DNA of 64,000 nucleotides from Heterodera schachtii (GCA_023374025.1 SIJG01000087.1:329446-393445), one strand, 5' to 3'. Counted from the stretch's first letter, positions 34,306-48,005 are shown. The notes: generated by a model from the sequence alone, not told the origin. Numbers and translations are program-made.

Positions 34306-35319
34306 AACTCTAAGTTTCAAGATGTAAAATATTATTAGCCTAGTAAATTTACTAGAAAAATCAAAATTAAACAAAAATTATAATTATTAAAGAAGAAGAG
34401 AAAAAGCACTGAAAATTTAGCCAGCAAATTATTTTCAAAAAATAAATTAATAATCAAAAGAGCACTGCTATCTTTTTTAGACTCTTGAAAAAAAAATAAT
34501 AAAATTTTTTTTTAATTAACGAAATTATCTACAAAAAATTAATAATTCGTTCACAAAATTTTTAATCTCAAAATAAACAATAATTTCATATTTGGATAAA
34601 TTTTAAAGAAAGTACATTAAAGCAAGCATAAAAAATAATTGAAAAAGGATTAATAAAATTTTTGAAAATTCATTAAGCGCATCTAACAGAGCCCAAATTT
34701 CTAAAAAATCGCGTTTTATGTTTTATTAAAATAAAAAAATAAGCACAAGAACTCAGCCGTTAATTTATATGACAAAAAATAAATAAAAACATTTTAAAAA
34801 TAATTATTATAAAAGTGATAATTATTAAAATTAAATGGCTATTTATATTTATGTATGATTATTTATGCCGGTTTTGGACCCAACGGTTTACGGTTTCGGT
34901 TTTCCGATTTTTCGTTTATTTCAATTAATAAAAAATTTTCAACATAAATTTCAACCCAATTTCACAATAAAAACATAAGGAATTTACTTTTGAAATATTA
35001 AATTTAAAAAAAAATTGCAATATACTTTAATAGATTAATTAACATTTTTCACTTTTGTAAATATTGCTAAAATTATTTTTAAGGCATGTTGAAATCATAA
35101 TCTATAAATTTTTTAATTAAAATAGACAAATAAATTTTAAAAATTTTTTTATAACAATAAAAAATAAATAGATCAAAAGTAAACTTCATTGTATATAATG
35201 CAAATTGAAAAAATTTTAGGAAAATAAATATTTATAAAAAAATCACATGAAATTTAAAAATATTTTAAATAAATAATTTTTGATTAAATTGATGAAAAAG
35301 TATTATTTGTTCATTTTTA

Positions 35320-35364
35320 ATGTCCCCTACTTTTTTTTGAGCAGCAGACAAGATAAATTAATAA
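35320..35364 (-). other. variable cassette M8
   Basis: Minus strand: anchor TTAATTTATCTTGTCTGCTG, then CTCAAAAAAAAGTAGGGGAC. It shares TCTGCTG/TGCTG wording with the 23.8 and 24.6 kb cassettes. Confidence 0.4.
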
Positions 35365-36199
35365 TCATATTTATCAATTTGTTGCAAATTAGCTTTCTTC
35401 CAACACAGCTAAATATTTGACAATTGATAAAATTTCAATTTCTATTAATAAAACACTAAAAAAATTATATTGTTAGAAATTAAAACAAATATTCTAATAA
35501 TTAAAATGTAACACGAAAAGACCAAAAACATTTACAAGAAAATATTAAAATAAAGCTAATAGAACAATAAAAATAATAATTATTAAAACAAAAATTTGTT
35601 TAATATCTGTATAATAGAAACAATAGAAACAATTTCTAATCAAATTTATTTTTTCAATTTTTAAAAATCTTATGTTTTGTTTTCTTTTAAATCTGTTTGT
35701 CTTCGAACAATGAAATTGGAATGAACCTATACAAATTTATGTATATTTATAATAAAAAAATAATTTATATTCAAAAAAACATATTTAAACGAAGTACTTG
35801 ATAGAAGAGTGTGTACAAATATATGAGTTAAATTTATATATCATATTTAATTAGTATTGGCGCTTTCAAAAACAGGAAACACTTTAGTTTACATGATTAA
35901 ATTCAATAAAAATTTTACATTTTTGTAAGAGAAAAAAATACATTAATAACGTTTAAGTACCTTTTATATAAACCAATCATTTAAAAATTTTATATTTAAT
36001 AAATCATAAGCAGTAATAGATTTAAAAATATATTTAAAAATTTTACTCTGCTTTTTCAAGATGCAAAAAATTAAATATTTAAATATAAAATTAATATATC
36101 TTTAAAAAATCATCAAAATAAGGCGAGCAGAGAAAGACTTTAAATTTTGATAAAACAAAATTGGCATAATGTTTATTTAATAAATTTGGTATTTAATAG

Positions 36200-36676
36200 A
36201 GCATCAAAACAAAAATCTCACCCAAATTTTTCAAAAAATTTTGCTAAATGTTTTATAAAAACTAAAACATTTTTTTCAAAAAATCATAAAATTAATGATT
36301 TTTTAATGAAAATCTGCTAAAATATGGTCAAAATTCTCAATTTTTCCCCTTTTGTGGACAAATCTGTTAACAAATCGCATTAAAAATTACAAAAATTTTC
36401 CCGGCGGCGCCTATCGGCACCGCCGGCCCTCCCTTTTCCCCGAAGTTTTGGAAAAAGCGCCGCAAAAAATCAACTTTGGATTTTCATGCTTAGAATTTCA
36501 CAAAATTCTTATTTTTAACAAAAAATTGCTCAAATTGATCAAGGAAAATCAAAAATATAAAATTTGAACATTTTAAACAATTTTTGAATAAATTTTGTAA
36601 AATGAGGCTTTTTGGCCCAAAATGAGGCTTTTTTGCCTGCCAAATGACTTTTGAAAATTTTGATCTGGGAACCCTG
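36200..36676. mobile_element. hAT-like element with GCCTCATTTTGGCC words and hairpin core (copy 7)
   Basis: The right end, read inward, is CAGGGTTCCCAGATC, then CATTTGGCAGGCAAAAAAGC and two GCCTCATTTTGG words. The hairpin core occupies about 36,355-36,470, with stem GGCGGCGCC-TATC-GGCACCGCC at 36,403-36,424 and GCGCCGCAAAAAATC at 36,457. The left end is not resolved (placed near 36,200). The same terminus occurs at 51,521. An open frame over the core (36,352-36,567) spells PGGAYRHRR and KAPQKI. Confidence 0.6.
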
Positions 36677-37159
36677 ATTTATTATCATCTTATCTTATTG
36701 CATTGAATATTCAAAAAAATAATATTTCTCGAATATTACTAAATCATTCAAACGGATAAATGATCAGAAAACGCATTCTTCCAAGGTGAAAAAATATCTG
36801 AGACTTTAAAATCATGGCTGATAAAAATTTTACAAAACATGTTTTTTTATTAACAATAAATAAAATTTAATTAAGTTTTGAGATAAATTATGATTAATTA
36901 TTCAGCAAAAAATATAATAATTTTTGGACGAGATAAAAAAAACATTCTGTTAAGAAATAATAATTAAAGTGATAAGAATTAGATCATCTAAATGGTAGAG
37001 TTCTTCAACGATGATATAAAATAAATTGTAATCTCAACTCAATATTAATTCAATACATAAATTGAATCAAATCAAGCTTACCCATTGAATCTTATAGCAT
37101 CAAATCATTTTAAAGAAAATAAATTTACATTTGGAGAACGAAAAGTGATTCGTAAAATA

Positions 37160-37560
37160 AAGAAAAAGTAAAAGAGAAATATTTACTTTGTAGAGACATT
37201 TATTGAAATAATAAATTAAAGAAAAAAAAAGTCATAAGATATTAAAATATAAACCATATTTTGTCCTTTTAACAAATTATAGTACAACAGATAAGAATGC
37301 TCATAATAATAATTTAAATTCATTTTATTAATAACTTTTTAAGAAATATAACTTTTAAAAAATTCGAATTCTTTCTCTCTTTTATCAATTATAATTTAAA
37401 AATATATAACACAAAAAAATAATATTTGTTGCTAATAAATAATACTGACTCATTTATTACTAATTTTAAAATTAATTTATTAATTTAAACAGCAGAATCA
37501 TAATGTTTAATGGACCAATTACAATAAGTAAAAAAAAAAATCAATTGGTTGAGAATATTA
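37160..37560 (-). repeat. flank of the tandem array, inverted match to 13,440-13,735
   Basis: GAGACATTTATTGAAATAAT, AAGTCATAAGATATTAAAAT, TTGCTAATAAATAATACTGA and AGCAGAATCATAATGTTTAA match, in order, the reverse complement of 13,440-13,735. The match stops where the tandem array begins. Confidence 0.75.
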
Positions 37561-37582
37561 AAAGAAAGACATCAAGATGAGA

Positions 37583-40500
37583 ATCCTGTAGAGAGAATGA
37601 TCAATTCTTAAAATAATTCTGGACAAAATAAATAATAAATCAAAATAAAACAATTTCTTAAACGACCCATTAATCAAAGAATGTATGAATAGGAAATATA
37701 AAATACAAAAAATATAATCAATTAAATTTTAAAAGGATTTATTTATTTGTTCATAATCAAAAAAAACTTTCGATAAAAGAGCAAATCATTAAAAATATTT
37801 ATTTAATTATCAAGCTTACCCATTTAATTTTATTACAATTATTATAAATCATTTTTACGGAATGTCTAAAATAATTTATAACATTGATATATTAAAACAA
37901 GTTATATAAAATATGGAATTCATTATTTAATACCTCAAAATATTGAAGACATAAGCATAAATAAATCTGTTATTGTCCTTAAAAAATCAATTAGCTACAA
38001 CACATTGATTGACAATATGATGCCTTTAAAATACCGAATTAATTTATAAACCTAAAATAAAAATTCATATGTTGGTAATTAATAAATTCCATAAAAAAAG
38101 AATTAAAAATTGAATTTAATAGGTAACAAATTCAATGCACGGGTATAAAAATTAATCTTTCATAAAAACCTAACCTAATTATTATTACCATAAAAATTAC
38201 ACATTTAATTCCTCATAATTTTTTAAGAATATTATTAAACAAAAATGAAGAAAAAGAAAGTGGAAAAAATCCATAATTTTGGACAGAATTTTTAAGTTAA
38301 AATATGTTCAAATGAATTAATTCTATAAAAATGTTTTTTATATTTCTCAAAAACATTTGTGATTAGCGCCAATTTGGAACATGGAAATAGACTTTGTTGG
38401 GAAAGTGATATGAATTTATTAATTGTATAATAATCAAAAAAAAATTATATTATTTTTTAAAATTGCATTTTTTTAATATTTTCAAAATTAACGTATTTTC
38501 ATTGAAATTAAAATGAATTATTAACAATATAAAAAAATAAATCGAAAGAAAATTGACAAAATACTCTTTCATCAGTTCTCCTTCTACACTACGAGCCGAC
38601 AAGATATGTTGATAAATCATTTGATATAATAATTAAGCCTTTCTTAAAAAATTTTGAAATTTCTTTTGACTAAACAAACAAATAAAAATTTCAAAATTAT
38701 TTATGCATAAATCTTTTTTTTGTATAAATTAAAAAGAAGCTTGTCCTGTTGAGGGAATGATCAATTCTTAAAATAATTCTGGACAAAATAAATAATAAAT
38801 CAAAATAAAACTATTTCTTAAACGACCCATTAAACACTAATGAGATAAATCAACGAATGTATGAAATAGAAAATATAAAATACAAAAAATAAATCAATTA
38901 AATTTTAACATAATTTATTTATTTGTTCATAATCAAAAAAAAACTTTCGATAAAAGAGCAAATCATTAAAAATATTTATTTAATTATCAAGCTTACCCAT
39001 TTAATTTTATTACAATTATTATAAATCATTTTTACGGAATGTCTAAAATAATTTATAACATTGATATATTAAAACAAGTTATATAAAATATGGAATTCAT
39101 TATTTAATACCTCAAAATATTGAAGACATAAGCATAAATAAATCTGTTATTGTCCTTAAAAAATCAATTAGCTACAACACATTGATTGACAATATGATGC
39201 CTTTAAAATACCGAATTAATTTATAAACCTAAAATAAAAATTCATATGTTGGTAATTAATAAATTCCATAAAAAAAGAATTAAAAATTGAATTTAATAGG
39301 TAACAAATTCAATGCACGGGTATAAAAATTAATCTTTCATAAAAACCTAACCTAATTATTATTACCATAAAAATTACACATTTAATTCCTCATAATTTTT
39401 TTAAGAATATTATTAAACAAAAATGAAGAAAAAGAAAGTGGAAAAAATCCATAATTTTGGACAGAATTTTTAAGTTAAAATATGTTCAAATGAATTAATT
39501 CTATAAAAATGTTTTTTATATTTCTCAAAAACATTTGTGATTAGCGCCAATTTGGAACATGGAAATAGACTTTGTTGGGAAAGTGATATGAATTTATTAA
39601 TTGTATAATAATCAAAAAAAAATTATATTATTTTTTAAAATTGCATTTTTTTAATATTTTCAAAATTAACGTATTTTCATTGAAATTAAAATGAATTATT
39701 AACAATATAAAAAAATAAATCGAAAGAAAATTGACAAAATACTCTTTCATCAGTTCTCCTTCTACACTACGAGCCGACAAGATATGTTGATAAATCATTT
39801 GATATAATAATTAAGCCTTTCTTAAAAAATTTTGAAATTTCTTTTGACTAAACAAACAAATAAAAATTTCAAAATTATTTATGCATAAATCTTTTTTTTG
39901 TATAAATTAAAAAGAAGCTTGTCCTGTTGAGGGAATGATCAATTCTTAAAATAATTCTGGACAAAATAAATAATAAATCAAAATAAAACTATTTCTTAAA
40001 CGACCCATTAAACACTAATGAGATAAATCAACGAATGTATGAAATAGAAAATATAAAATACAAAAAATAAATCAATTAAATTTTAACATAATTTATTTAT
40101 TTGTTCATAATCAAAAAAAAACTTTCGATAAAAGAGCAAATCATTAAAAATATTTATTTAATTATCAAGCTTACCCATTTAATTTTATTACAATTATTAT
40201 AAATCATTTTTACGGAATGTCTAAAATAATTTATAACATTGATATATTAAAACAAGTTATATAAAATATGGAATTCATTATTTAATACCTCAAAATATTG
40301 AAGACATAAGCATAAATAAATCTGTTATTGTCCTTAAAAAATCAATTAGCTACAACACATTGATTGACAATATGATGCCTTTAAAATACCGAATTAATTT
40401 ATAAACCTAAAATAAAAATTCATATGTTGGTAATTAATAAATTCCATAAAAAAAGAATTAAAAATTGAATTTAATAGGTAACAAATTCAATGCACGGGTA

Positions 40501-41342
40501 TAAAAATTAATCTTTCATAAAAACCTAACCTAATTATTATTACCATAAAAATTACACATTTAATTCCTCATAATTTTTTTAAGAATATTATTAAACAAAA
40601 ATGAAGAAAAAGAAAGTGGAAAAAATCCATAATTTTGGACAGAATTTTTAAGTTAAAATATGTTCAAATGAATTAATTCTATAAAAATGTTTTTTATATT
40701 TCTCAAAAACATTTGTGATTAGCGCCAATTTGGAACATGGAAATAGACTTTGTTGGGAAAGTGATATGAATTTATTAATTGTATAATAATCAAAAAAAAA
40801 TTATATTATTTTTTAAAATTGCATTTTTTTAATATTTTCAAAATTAACGTATTTTCATTGAAATTAAAATGAATTATTAACAATATAAAAAAATAAATCG
40901 AAAGAAAATTGACAAAATACTCTTTCATCAGTTCTCCTTCTACACTACGAGCCGACAAGATATGTTGATAAATCATTTGATATAATAATTAAGCCTTTCT
41001 TAAAAAATTTTGAAATTTCTTTTGACTAAACAAACAAATAAAAATTTCAAAATTATTTATGCATAAATCTTTTTTTTGAATAAATTAAAAAGAAGAATGT
41101 CCTGTGAGAGAATGATCAATTCTTAAAATAATTCTGGACAAAATAAATAATAAATCAAAATAAAACAATTTCTTAAACAACCCATTAAACACTAATGAGA
41201 TAAATCAAAGAATGTATGAATAGGAAATATAAAATACAAAAAATATAATCAATTAAATTTTAACATAATTTATTTATTTGTTCATAATCAAAAAAAAACT
41301 TTCGATAAAAGAGAAAAACATTAAAAATATTTATTAATTATG
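37583..41342. repeat. tandem array, 1,177-1,178 bp unit, about 3.2 copies
   Basis: GAATGATCAATTCTTAAAAT starts units at 37,595, 38,755, 39,933 and 41,110, giving periods of 1,160, 1,178 and 1,177. The first unit lacks an 18-bp stretch (ACACTAATGAGATAAATC). The last is truncated after about 230 bp near 41,342. Copies are nearly identical, unlike every other repeat in the window, so the amplification is recent. Each full unit contains one cassette, a TTGCACGGGT-type island and GGAAATAGACTTTGTTGGGA. Related diverged sequence lies at 12.5-13.7 kb (inverted) and 61.0 kb. Confidence 0.92.
38564..38630 (-). other. variable cassette M9 (in tandem unit; copies at 39,742 and 40,920)
   Basis: Minus strand: AAATGATTTATCAACATATC, TTGTCGGCTCGTAGTGTAGA, AGGAGAACTGATGAAAGAG. 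The upstream TGATTTATC and the CTTGTC anchor match the 8.4 and 23.8 kb cassettes. The identical insert in the two further array units shows that inserts stay fixed during recent duplication. Confidence 0.55.
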
Positions 41343-44284
41343 GATATTTTATTTAAGAAAAAAACAATTTATTTCATACTACTAAATTTCTTAAATTAAT
41401 TTTGTAAATATTTATGTTTCTCTGTACAAAAAACAAACGAATTGTACATACCTTATTTTAATAAAAATGATTACGAAATTGTTTTTTTTTAATTACTTTG
41501 GTTTTCCTCTAAATTGCCAACGAAAAAAACATTCTTAAAAATGAAAAATTTATAATTAAAGAATTTAAATATTATTTTATTTTAGTTTAATTTACAAAGA
41601 TTTTTGGTCGATTTAAAAAGAAATTATAAATATTTCAAGAGTTTCAGTTGAATGGACTTGAATAAAATATAATATAAATTTCCAAATCAACATTTCAGAT
41701 CATACTTCGGATTTCGACCAGAAGAATAATCATTAAAAAACTGTAAAGAAAAATTACCTTTTTAAAGGGACAGAAAATTTTCAGTTGAAATTTTTTTAAA
41801 TAAATATCAATTATTTATGATTATATTTTAAATTCTAATTCATTGTTTTCAGTAATTGTCCTTTGTTGGACAATTTCGTCTTTACGTGAAGACTTTTTAT
41901 TTATTTTTGGGTTGTCAATTTTTTTGTTATTCTTATTTCTTATTAAAATTTAGTGATATAATAATGATCTTCGCCTTTTTTATATAATTATTAGTATTCA
42001 GAAAAAGTTCTTCGATTAATGGAAAATTTTTGGTTTTTGGGGTGTTCCAAAATATCACTTGAAATTGAAAAAAACATTCAAATAAACTATAAAAATCTTA
42101 TTATTATAAATTCGAAATATAATAAAGTAGCAAGTCGCCATATTTAATAAATTTATGATTCGAATATTTATAAAATTTTGCTTTTTAACTTAAATATTAT
42201 AAAATTGTTGCAACAACAAAGTTTCTTTTTAACTCTTTTTTAATGGTTTTATAATTTATTTTTTTAGAAAAAATAACTAACAAGTCTAAAAGAATTAAAT
42301 AATAAAAAGAAAATATAAAACTAACATAATTAATCATAAATATTTTAAAAGATTTAAAAAGTCAACGCTCAACAAAAAACCATAAGAATAATCTCTGAAA
42401 TGAGAGAAATTAAGAAATATAGTAAAATTTACTGCATATAAAATGATTTAAATATATGAAAATAAATATATAAAATAAAAATCTTAGGTAATTTAATAAG
42501 TTTGTTTATTTAAAAATTATACAGGAATTTGAAAAAAGAACAGAAAATATCGGGTGTAAAACTTGCCCTGTTAACAAAGGGACGGAAGTAATTTAAAAAA
42601 GATAGTTACATTAAATATATTTATGTATTTTAAATTTGTTCTTTTAAAAAATTTAATTAATCCTTAATTATTAATAATAACATAAAGGAAGAAAATGGAA
42701 AAAGTAGTTAACAAAATATTTTTCATTTTTCATTTAAGAAAACGTTGACTTAAATTTTAATTTTCATTGTTTAATATTCTGTCGCTTTTCATGATTTTTT
42801 ACTATTCTTTTGAACAAAAATCTGACACAAAAATCAACATATCGCCATACAAAATGCATTAAAAAATTTAGTCGCATATTGTAGTAAAATATTTCATGTA
42901 ATTCTTTTGTTAAGGAAAATAAAATAAATTTTAGAAACTAAACAGAATGAAAAATTAGCATAAAAATATAAAAAAAATATATATAAAAACATAAAAATTA
43001 ATGTGTATATTTTAAATTGCCTGCTCAAGAGCGAGATAATATCAAAATTATTAATTATTGAACTAAATTACTCCCGAAACATTTAAAAATTTCACTGTAA
43101 TTTAAATAAAAAAGATTCTCTAACAAATAAGCAGAGTTGTCAGTAATACGATAATCTAAACAACAGCAACCATTATTAAGTAATCTCGCATACGAGAAAA
43201 TATTTAAGAAAAAAAATACACTTGAAAAAATGAGTTAATTAAAGCTGAAGTTTAAACCAAAATAAATGAAAAAATTGCTTTTAAAAATTAAAATCATTGA
43301 AGTGAAATATAAGTAAATATTTTTCACTATTTACTTGATTATTGTCGGTTTTTTTTGTATTAGATTAATAAAATATATAAACTATTAATTATTTATTAAA
43401 TAAAAAAAGTTTGGACAATTTTTGAAAAATTTTTTTTTGGGCAAATCGCCAAAAAATGTGATCGTGACCTTCGCCTTGTTCAAAATGATTAATTGTTTTT
43501 TCAACTGATTCTTTAAAAACCGATGCCTTACTGTTTCAACAATTGAGAAATCTTTCAAAAAAATTTAACAATTAAAATTTTCGAAAAATGCTTTTACTAA
43601 TTTGTTATTTTCTGGTCTTATATTTTCTATACTTTATAAATTCAAGAATTTTTTTTTTGTAGTTGGATATTGTCTTGGTTATTTTTGGTCAGATATTTAT
43701 TTTACTTTATAAATTCTATGAATTTTTATGTATTTTTCAATTTAACAAATAAAATGATCTTTTTTATAATCCTATAAATTGAAAGATATAAAGGCTTGTT
43801 AAAATTTGTATATTACTTCTTTTAACTCTGAAAGTGATAAAAATGTATAATATTTAAATTTAAAAAGATAAATTGGAACGAAATAATGTATATACACAGA
43901 AAAATAATTATTATTATTTTTACCTCGAAATTATTCTAAGTGTTAAAAAATTATTAATTTTTATAAAATCGATATTGATTTTAAATATTTATAAATAATT
44001 AAATGAAATTTAAAACAAAAAACATTTATTTTGTTTCCATTAATTATAAAAAAATATAAAAAGCCAAAAAAAAAAGGTTAAAGCTTGACAATATACAAGT
44101 AAAGCATAAGGAATAAAATTATTATTTTTCAAGAACGCTTTTCACAATATTTATTTATTTTTTCGTCTGAAATTTGCTTTATTTTATATATTCTGACAAT
44201 TTTTTGTGTATTTGGTACATTTTTAATTTCGAATTGTAATTAATATTTAATGAAAATTTCAAAAAAATTTATTATTCTCATGCC

Positions 44285-44880
44285 AAAGCAATGATCAGTT
44301 AGTTTATCACATACACACACCGTTTCAAAAAACGAGATGTGTGCCAATAAATAGAGAGTGCAGAGAAAAAAAATCTCTCTTTTTTGGCGTACTATTTATT
44401 TATCTCTGTTAATAGAGAAAAACCGAATTTACTTCGCTACGTTTAACTTTTTTTCTATACGTTAGATCCACTCCAAATTTTACAAATCGATAGAGAAAAA
44501 AAATACGAACAAAATTGGAGGGTTTTTGAGAGCAAAAAATGGGTTAGCTAAAAAGTTATTCAAAAAACAAAATTTCGAAGCCTCATATCTTTTTTCTAAT
44601 GCACCCAATTGCTTAGTATTTGCTTATAAAAAGCTTCTCCTTATAAAGAGCTTTCGAATGATACCAAGATTGTCCAATTTGGTTGCCAAAAAGCTTTAAA
44701 AATAATTCCCAAAAATCATTATTTTTTAATATTTAGGACAAAAATAAATAAAAATATTCATGTTGCACAGCGGACTCGAACCCCCGCACTTTGTCCCTTC
44801 ACTATCTTACAAAAACCACTGAGCCACACATGCATTTAGTTTTTGAACTGGGAGCCCAAAATTGGGCCGCTGTGTAAATT
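44285..44880 (-). mobile_element. undefined element with tRNA-like part and TAGAGAGTG motif
   Basis: This is an island of more ordinary composition. TAGAGAGTGCAGAG at 44,353 faces CTCTGTTAATAGAG at 44,405, a short inverted pair, and TAGAGAGTG also ends the 60.3 kb element. Further right are AAGAGCTTTCGAATGATACC, similar in style to GATCGGTATCATTGGAAAGC at 31,158, and a tRNA-like sequence on the minus strand. Outer boundaries and target duplications were not found. Confidence 0.4.
44765..44835 (-). pseudogene. tRNA-like relic (A and B boxes)
   Basis: On the minus strand TGTGTGGCTCAGTGG (A box, complement of 44,816-44,830) is followed after about 33 bp by GGTTCGAGTCC (B box, complement of 44,772-44,782), then CGCTGTGCAACATGAATA. 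Spacing is tRNA-like, but the anticodon and T stems do not pair convincingly. It is the best preserved tRNA-like sequence here, yet most likely a pseudogene or SINE head. Confidence 0.5.
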
Positions 44881-45697
44881 TAACAATATTTAACTGAAGA
44901 AAATAAATAAAATAAACAAATTAGTTTTGGTTCAGAAAAACATAGGTTTGCCAAAAATTGAGTTCAAAAACAATTTAATCTTAAAGATTTTAAGAAACTT
45001 TATAAATTAGAGCAATACATACACTTAATTATAATATCAAAAAAATTATAGCATAAATAAAAAATAGTTACAATCCAATCGATAAATTAGTTAATTTATT
45101 TAATTCAGAGCAGAATCATGCACCCAACCAACGTTTCTATTTTTATTTTCCGTCATAATATGGCATCTTTTTGAAGTTGTCATTAAATCGTTTAACATTG
45201 TCTTTAAATTATTTACTATTTATTTAGGGCGAAATAATTAAACGATTATTTAAAATATTTGCATATGCACGTCTTACATCGATCAAAACCAGCGAAATTA
45301 TTAAAGATATTGAAATTATTTTCTTTTGTTGGCAATTTATTTATTATTATAATTTTCTTTTCCAATATGATTTGTAAAAAATATTTAAATTCACTACTTT
45401 ATTCTTTTATTATTCTCATTTTATTAGGCATAAAGATTATTTATGAAGCCGAATTTGTAAACATTAATTATATCAAAAATTTAATTTAAAAGCAAAAAAT
45501 TCATATTTGAAATTTACAATAAATTAATTCTTTATTTAAATGACACAAAAAATATATTAATTTTTCAAAATGATAACGAACTTTAATAACCTAACAATAT
45601 TAGTCAATTATTTCACACAAGGAGTGTTTGATGCAAGTAAAAATAAATATAATTATATACATAATGACCAATTTGTAATTAATTTTAGTAACATATA

Positions 45698-45762
45698 CAT
45701 GATCCGTAACTTCTTCAAAAATTGACTCAAACACGACTGAGAGTATCAACAAAAGAATTTAA
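45698..45762 (-). other. variable cassette M10
   Basis: Minus strand: anchor AAATTCTTTTGTTGATACTC, then TCAGTCGTGTTTGAGTCAAT, TTTTGAAGAAGTTACGGATC. The anchor variant TTCTTTTGTT matches the 34.0 kb cassette. Confidence 0.45.
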
Positions 45763-47667
45763 AAATCTAATTTAATAAATATCAGTCAAAATATAATTAA
45801 AAAATTGAATGGAAACTCATAATTTCATTTCATAATGGGATATATTAGGAAAATAAATATAAAATTTTTAAAGTCGAAAAAGCCGCATTTAAAATAAGAT
45901 TCTAAACATAACTTTTATATTACTTACTTAAATGATATTATAAAGATAATTTACCAAAATTTATAAGCAAATTTAATTTTAATCGTGTAAATTTTTATTT
46001 ACCAGATAAAGCTTCTTTTTAATTCGACAAAAATACATTTAATGATTTTTATTAATAAAGACATAAATGAACATGATAACAATTGATTCACATTGTTTTG
46101 CTCAAATACAATTTTACATAAAAATTATTAAGAAGAAGTGGAGACATTTGTTATCACTGATAAAGTTGGTAAAAGTTAATAACTAAATATTTCAAACTTA
46201 GTATTTATATCTTAAAATAATTTAACAAAAAATAGAAGAATTGTAAAAAAACCAAATTTTTTTATTTTATATTTCTACAAATTAAATAATACAGTATATG
46301 GTATTACTGGTTAAGCTTTAATAAGATGAAAAAATTAAATCGATTAAATATTTAAACAATTGAGCTCGTGAAGGAATTTCAATTGCACTTCATCTAACCT
46401 TTTTTTTAAATTAATCACATTTTATTTTCATTAATAAGATTTTAGCTGCAATGTTTCTTTTAAATGTTATGTATATTTATATAATTTCATTGTTTTTTAT
46501 TTGAAAATTTCAAATTAATAAAAAATAATATAATTTAAATTATTTAATTTTATTTTGATTTATTAACTTAAAACTATAAATAATTTTCTCAACATTACTT
46601 TCAATTTTTCTTTTTATATTACTTTGAAAATAACCTTCATTTTAATTCAATCTGAAAAAAAAATTATTATCGAAATACGGCAAAATTAGGATTTTCAAAA
46701 AAAATCGTATTCTGAAAAGGGGTTTTCGCAAATAAAATAATAGAAAAATCCGAAATTTATTATTCGAATTTAACTTTTTGAAAATTGTAGTTTTTGTTGG
46801 ATTTTTTAGTTTTAGGGTTATTTTGGGCGTTGATATGAATCCTATCTTTCTTCTTTAGTCTGATTTTTTTCATAAATTATTAATAATTAGTTTTTTTTTC
46901 ATATCAATTAATTTTTTCCATATTTTTTTCTTTAAAATAAATTTCAATTTGATAATAATAAATAATGATTTATATATATGTTTTTGCTTTAAAACGCTAT
47001 ACAATTGGTTTTTAATTCCTTTTCATTCATATTAAATTTCCCGTTATATTTCGCATATTGTCAGTTTTGGGTCTTACAAGTCAAATTTTTTCTAATCATT
47101 TGAAAATAATATTTTGAATTTTACTTATTATCCGTCCCATATATATTGTTTTAAATACTTTTTCTTAATGATTTATGAAAGATTCTTCGTGATTATTTAA
47201 ACTATTCTTCTTCTCGGGTTCGCCATAACGCATATAATTTAAAAGAGTTATCATTTTATTAAATTAAATATAATTTTGTTAATTTTCTTCTCTTGCATAT
47301 CTGTGTGCTGATGTTTTATCATTATTTCTCCCATTTATAATTTTTATGTTTGAATTTATTTATTAAAACATTTTTGCATTTTTATTTTTCGCCATAACAA
47401 TTAATTTTTCTCACTCTCATTAATTTGTTCATATCTTGGGAATTTCATTACTTTTAATAAATAATTTATCACAAGCATTTTCTTTGGAAAATTCGTGAAT
47501 TAATTTGAAGCTGATGATATTTATATTGTTTAATAAATAATTTAAATATTTGATTATAATTTCTATTTTCGTGAAATATTATGTGCATTTAATATTTTGC
47601 ATTGGAAACTTCTCAATTTGAGATTTTCTCTTCCTCACTGATTTGAATTTTAAGCATTTTTTCTATA

Positions 47668-47735
47668 AATTTCTCGTACGTTTGATGTCGAGGCGACGAA
47701 CGAATGGTCACAATTGGTCATTTAATTTTAATTTA
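47668..47735 (+). other. variable cassette P7 (weak anchor)
   Basis: AAATTTCTCGTACGTTTGAT, GTCGAGGCGACGAACGAATG, then TTGGTCATTTAATTTTAATT, which matches the downstream anchor. The upstream anchor is changed (TTCTCG in place of TTCTTG). It lies in a T-rich block with + orientation, as expected. Confidence 0.45.
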
Positions 47736-47877
47736 TTTTAAACAATTTTTCTTTTCAAATCTTCCTACAAATTTCTTTTTTCAAAATGTTTTTTTTGAGC
47801 CAATGAACAAATATTTGTAATAATTTGATTTAATAAAATAAAATTTAAATTATTATAAAATTCTTATTTTTGTATTT

Positions 47878-48005
47878 TTTAAGCGGCATGCTTTTTTGAA
47901 AACGAAAAACTCTTTGGAAGTGGAGGTGCGCTGCGCACAAAAAATTTTAAAAATTTGAATGTTTGTTAAAAGATTTGCACCAACAAGACCAAGTTTGCGA
48001 TTTGG
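47878..48005 (+). repeat. hairpin-core relative
   Basis: TTAAGCGGCATGCTTTTTTG resembles TTCGCGGCGTGCTTTTTTCT at 26,672. It is followed by GGAGGTGCGCTGCGCAC, a short palindrome (GTGCG/CGCAC) of different sequence at the expected position. This may be a distant member of the core family or convergent. Confidence 0.35.

Larger units (their letters stand above)
18951..46550 (-). other. A-rich (T-rich on minus strand) noncoding block
   Basis: The + strand becomes A-dominated from about 19.5 kb and stays so to about 46.5 kb, apart from a T-rich island near 29.7-30.4 kb and mixed stretches near 31.9-32.4, 41.8-42.3 and 43.5-44.2 kb. Gaps between listed elements (18,540-20,730, 21,350-22,920, 24,700-25,220, 29,400-30,180, 31,310-32,710, 33,030-36,200, 41,350-44,280, 44,880-46,550) hold no gene I can support. 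Cassettes in this block read on the minus strand, except the one inside the T-rich island. Confidence 0.65.

Noticed and set aside
37583..41342. Tandem array as a CRISPR-like or satellite centromere array
   Set aside because: Units are 1.18 kb with only about 3.2 copies and no short spaced repeats; a local tandem duplication explains it.
45259..45489. 76-codon ORF with hydrophobic segment
   Set aside because: Hydrophobic runs of Phe/Ile/Leu are expected from any long T-rich open frame here; no conservation or family match is recognised.
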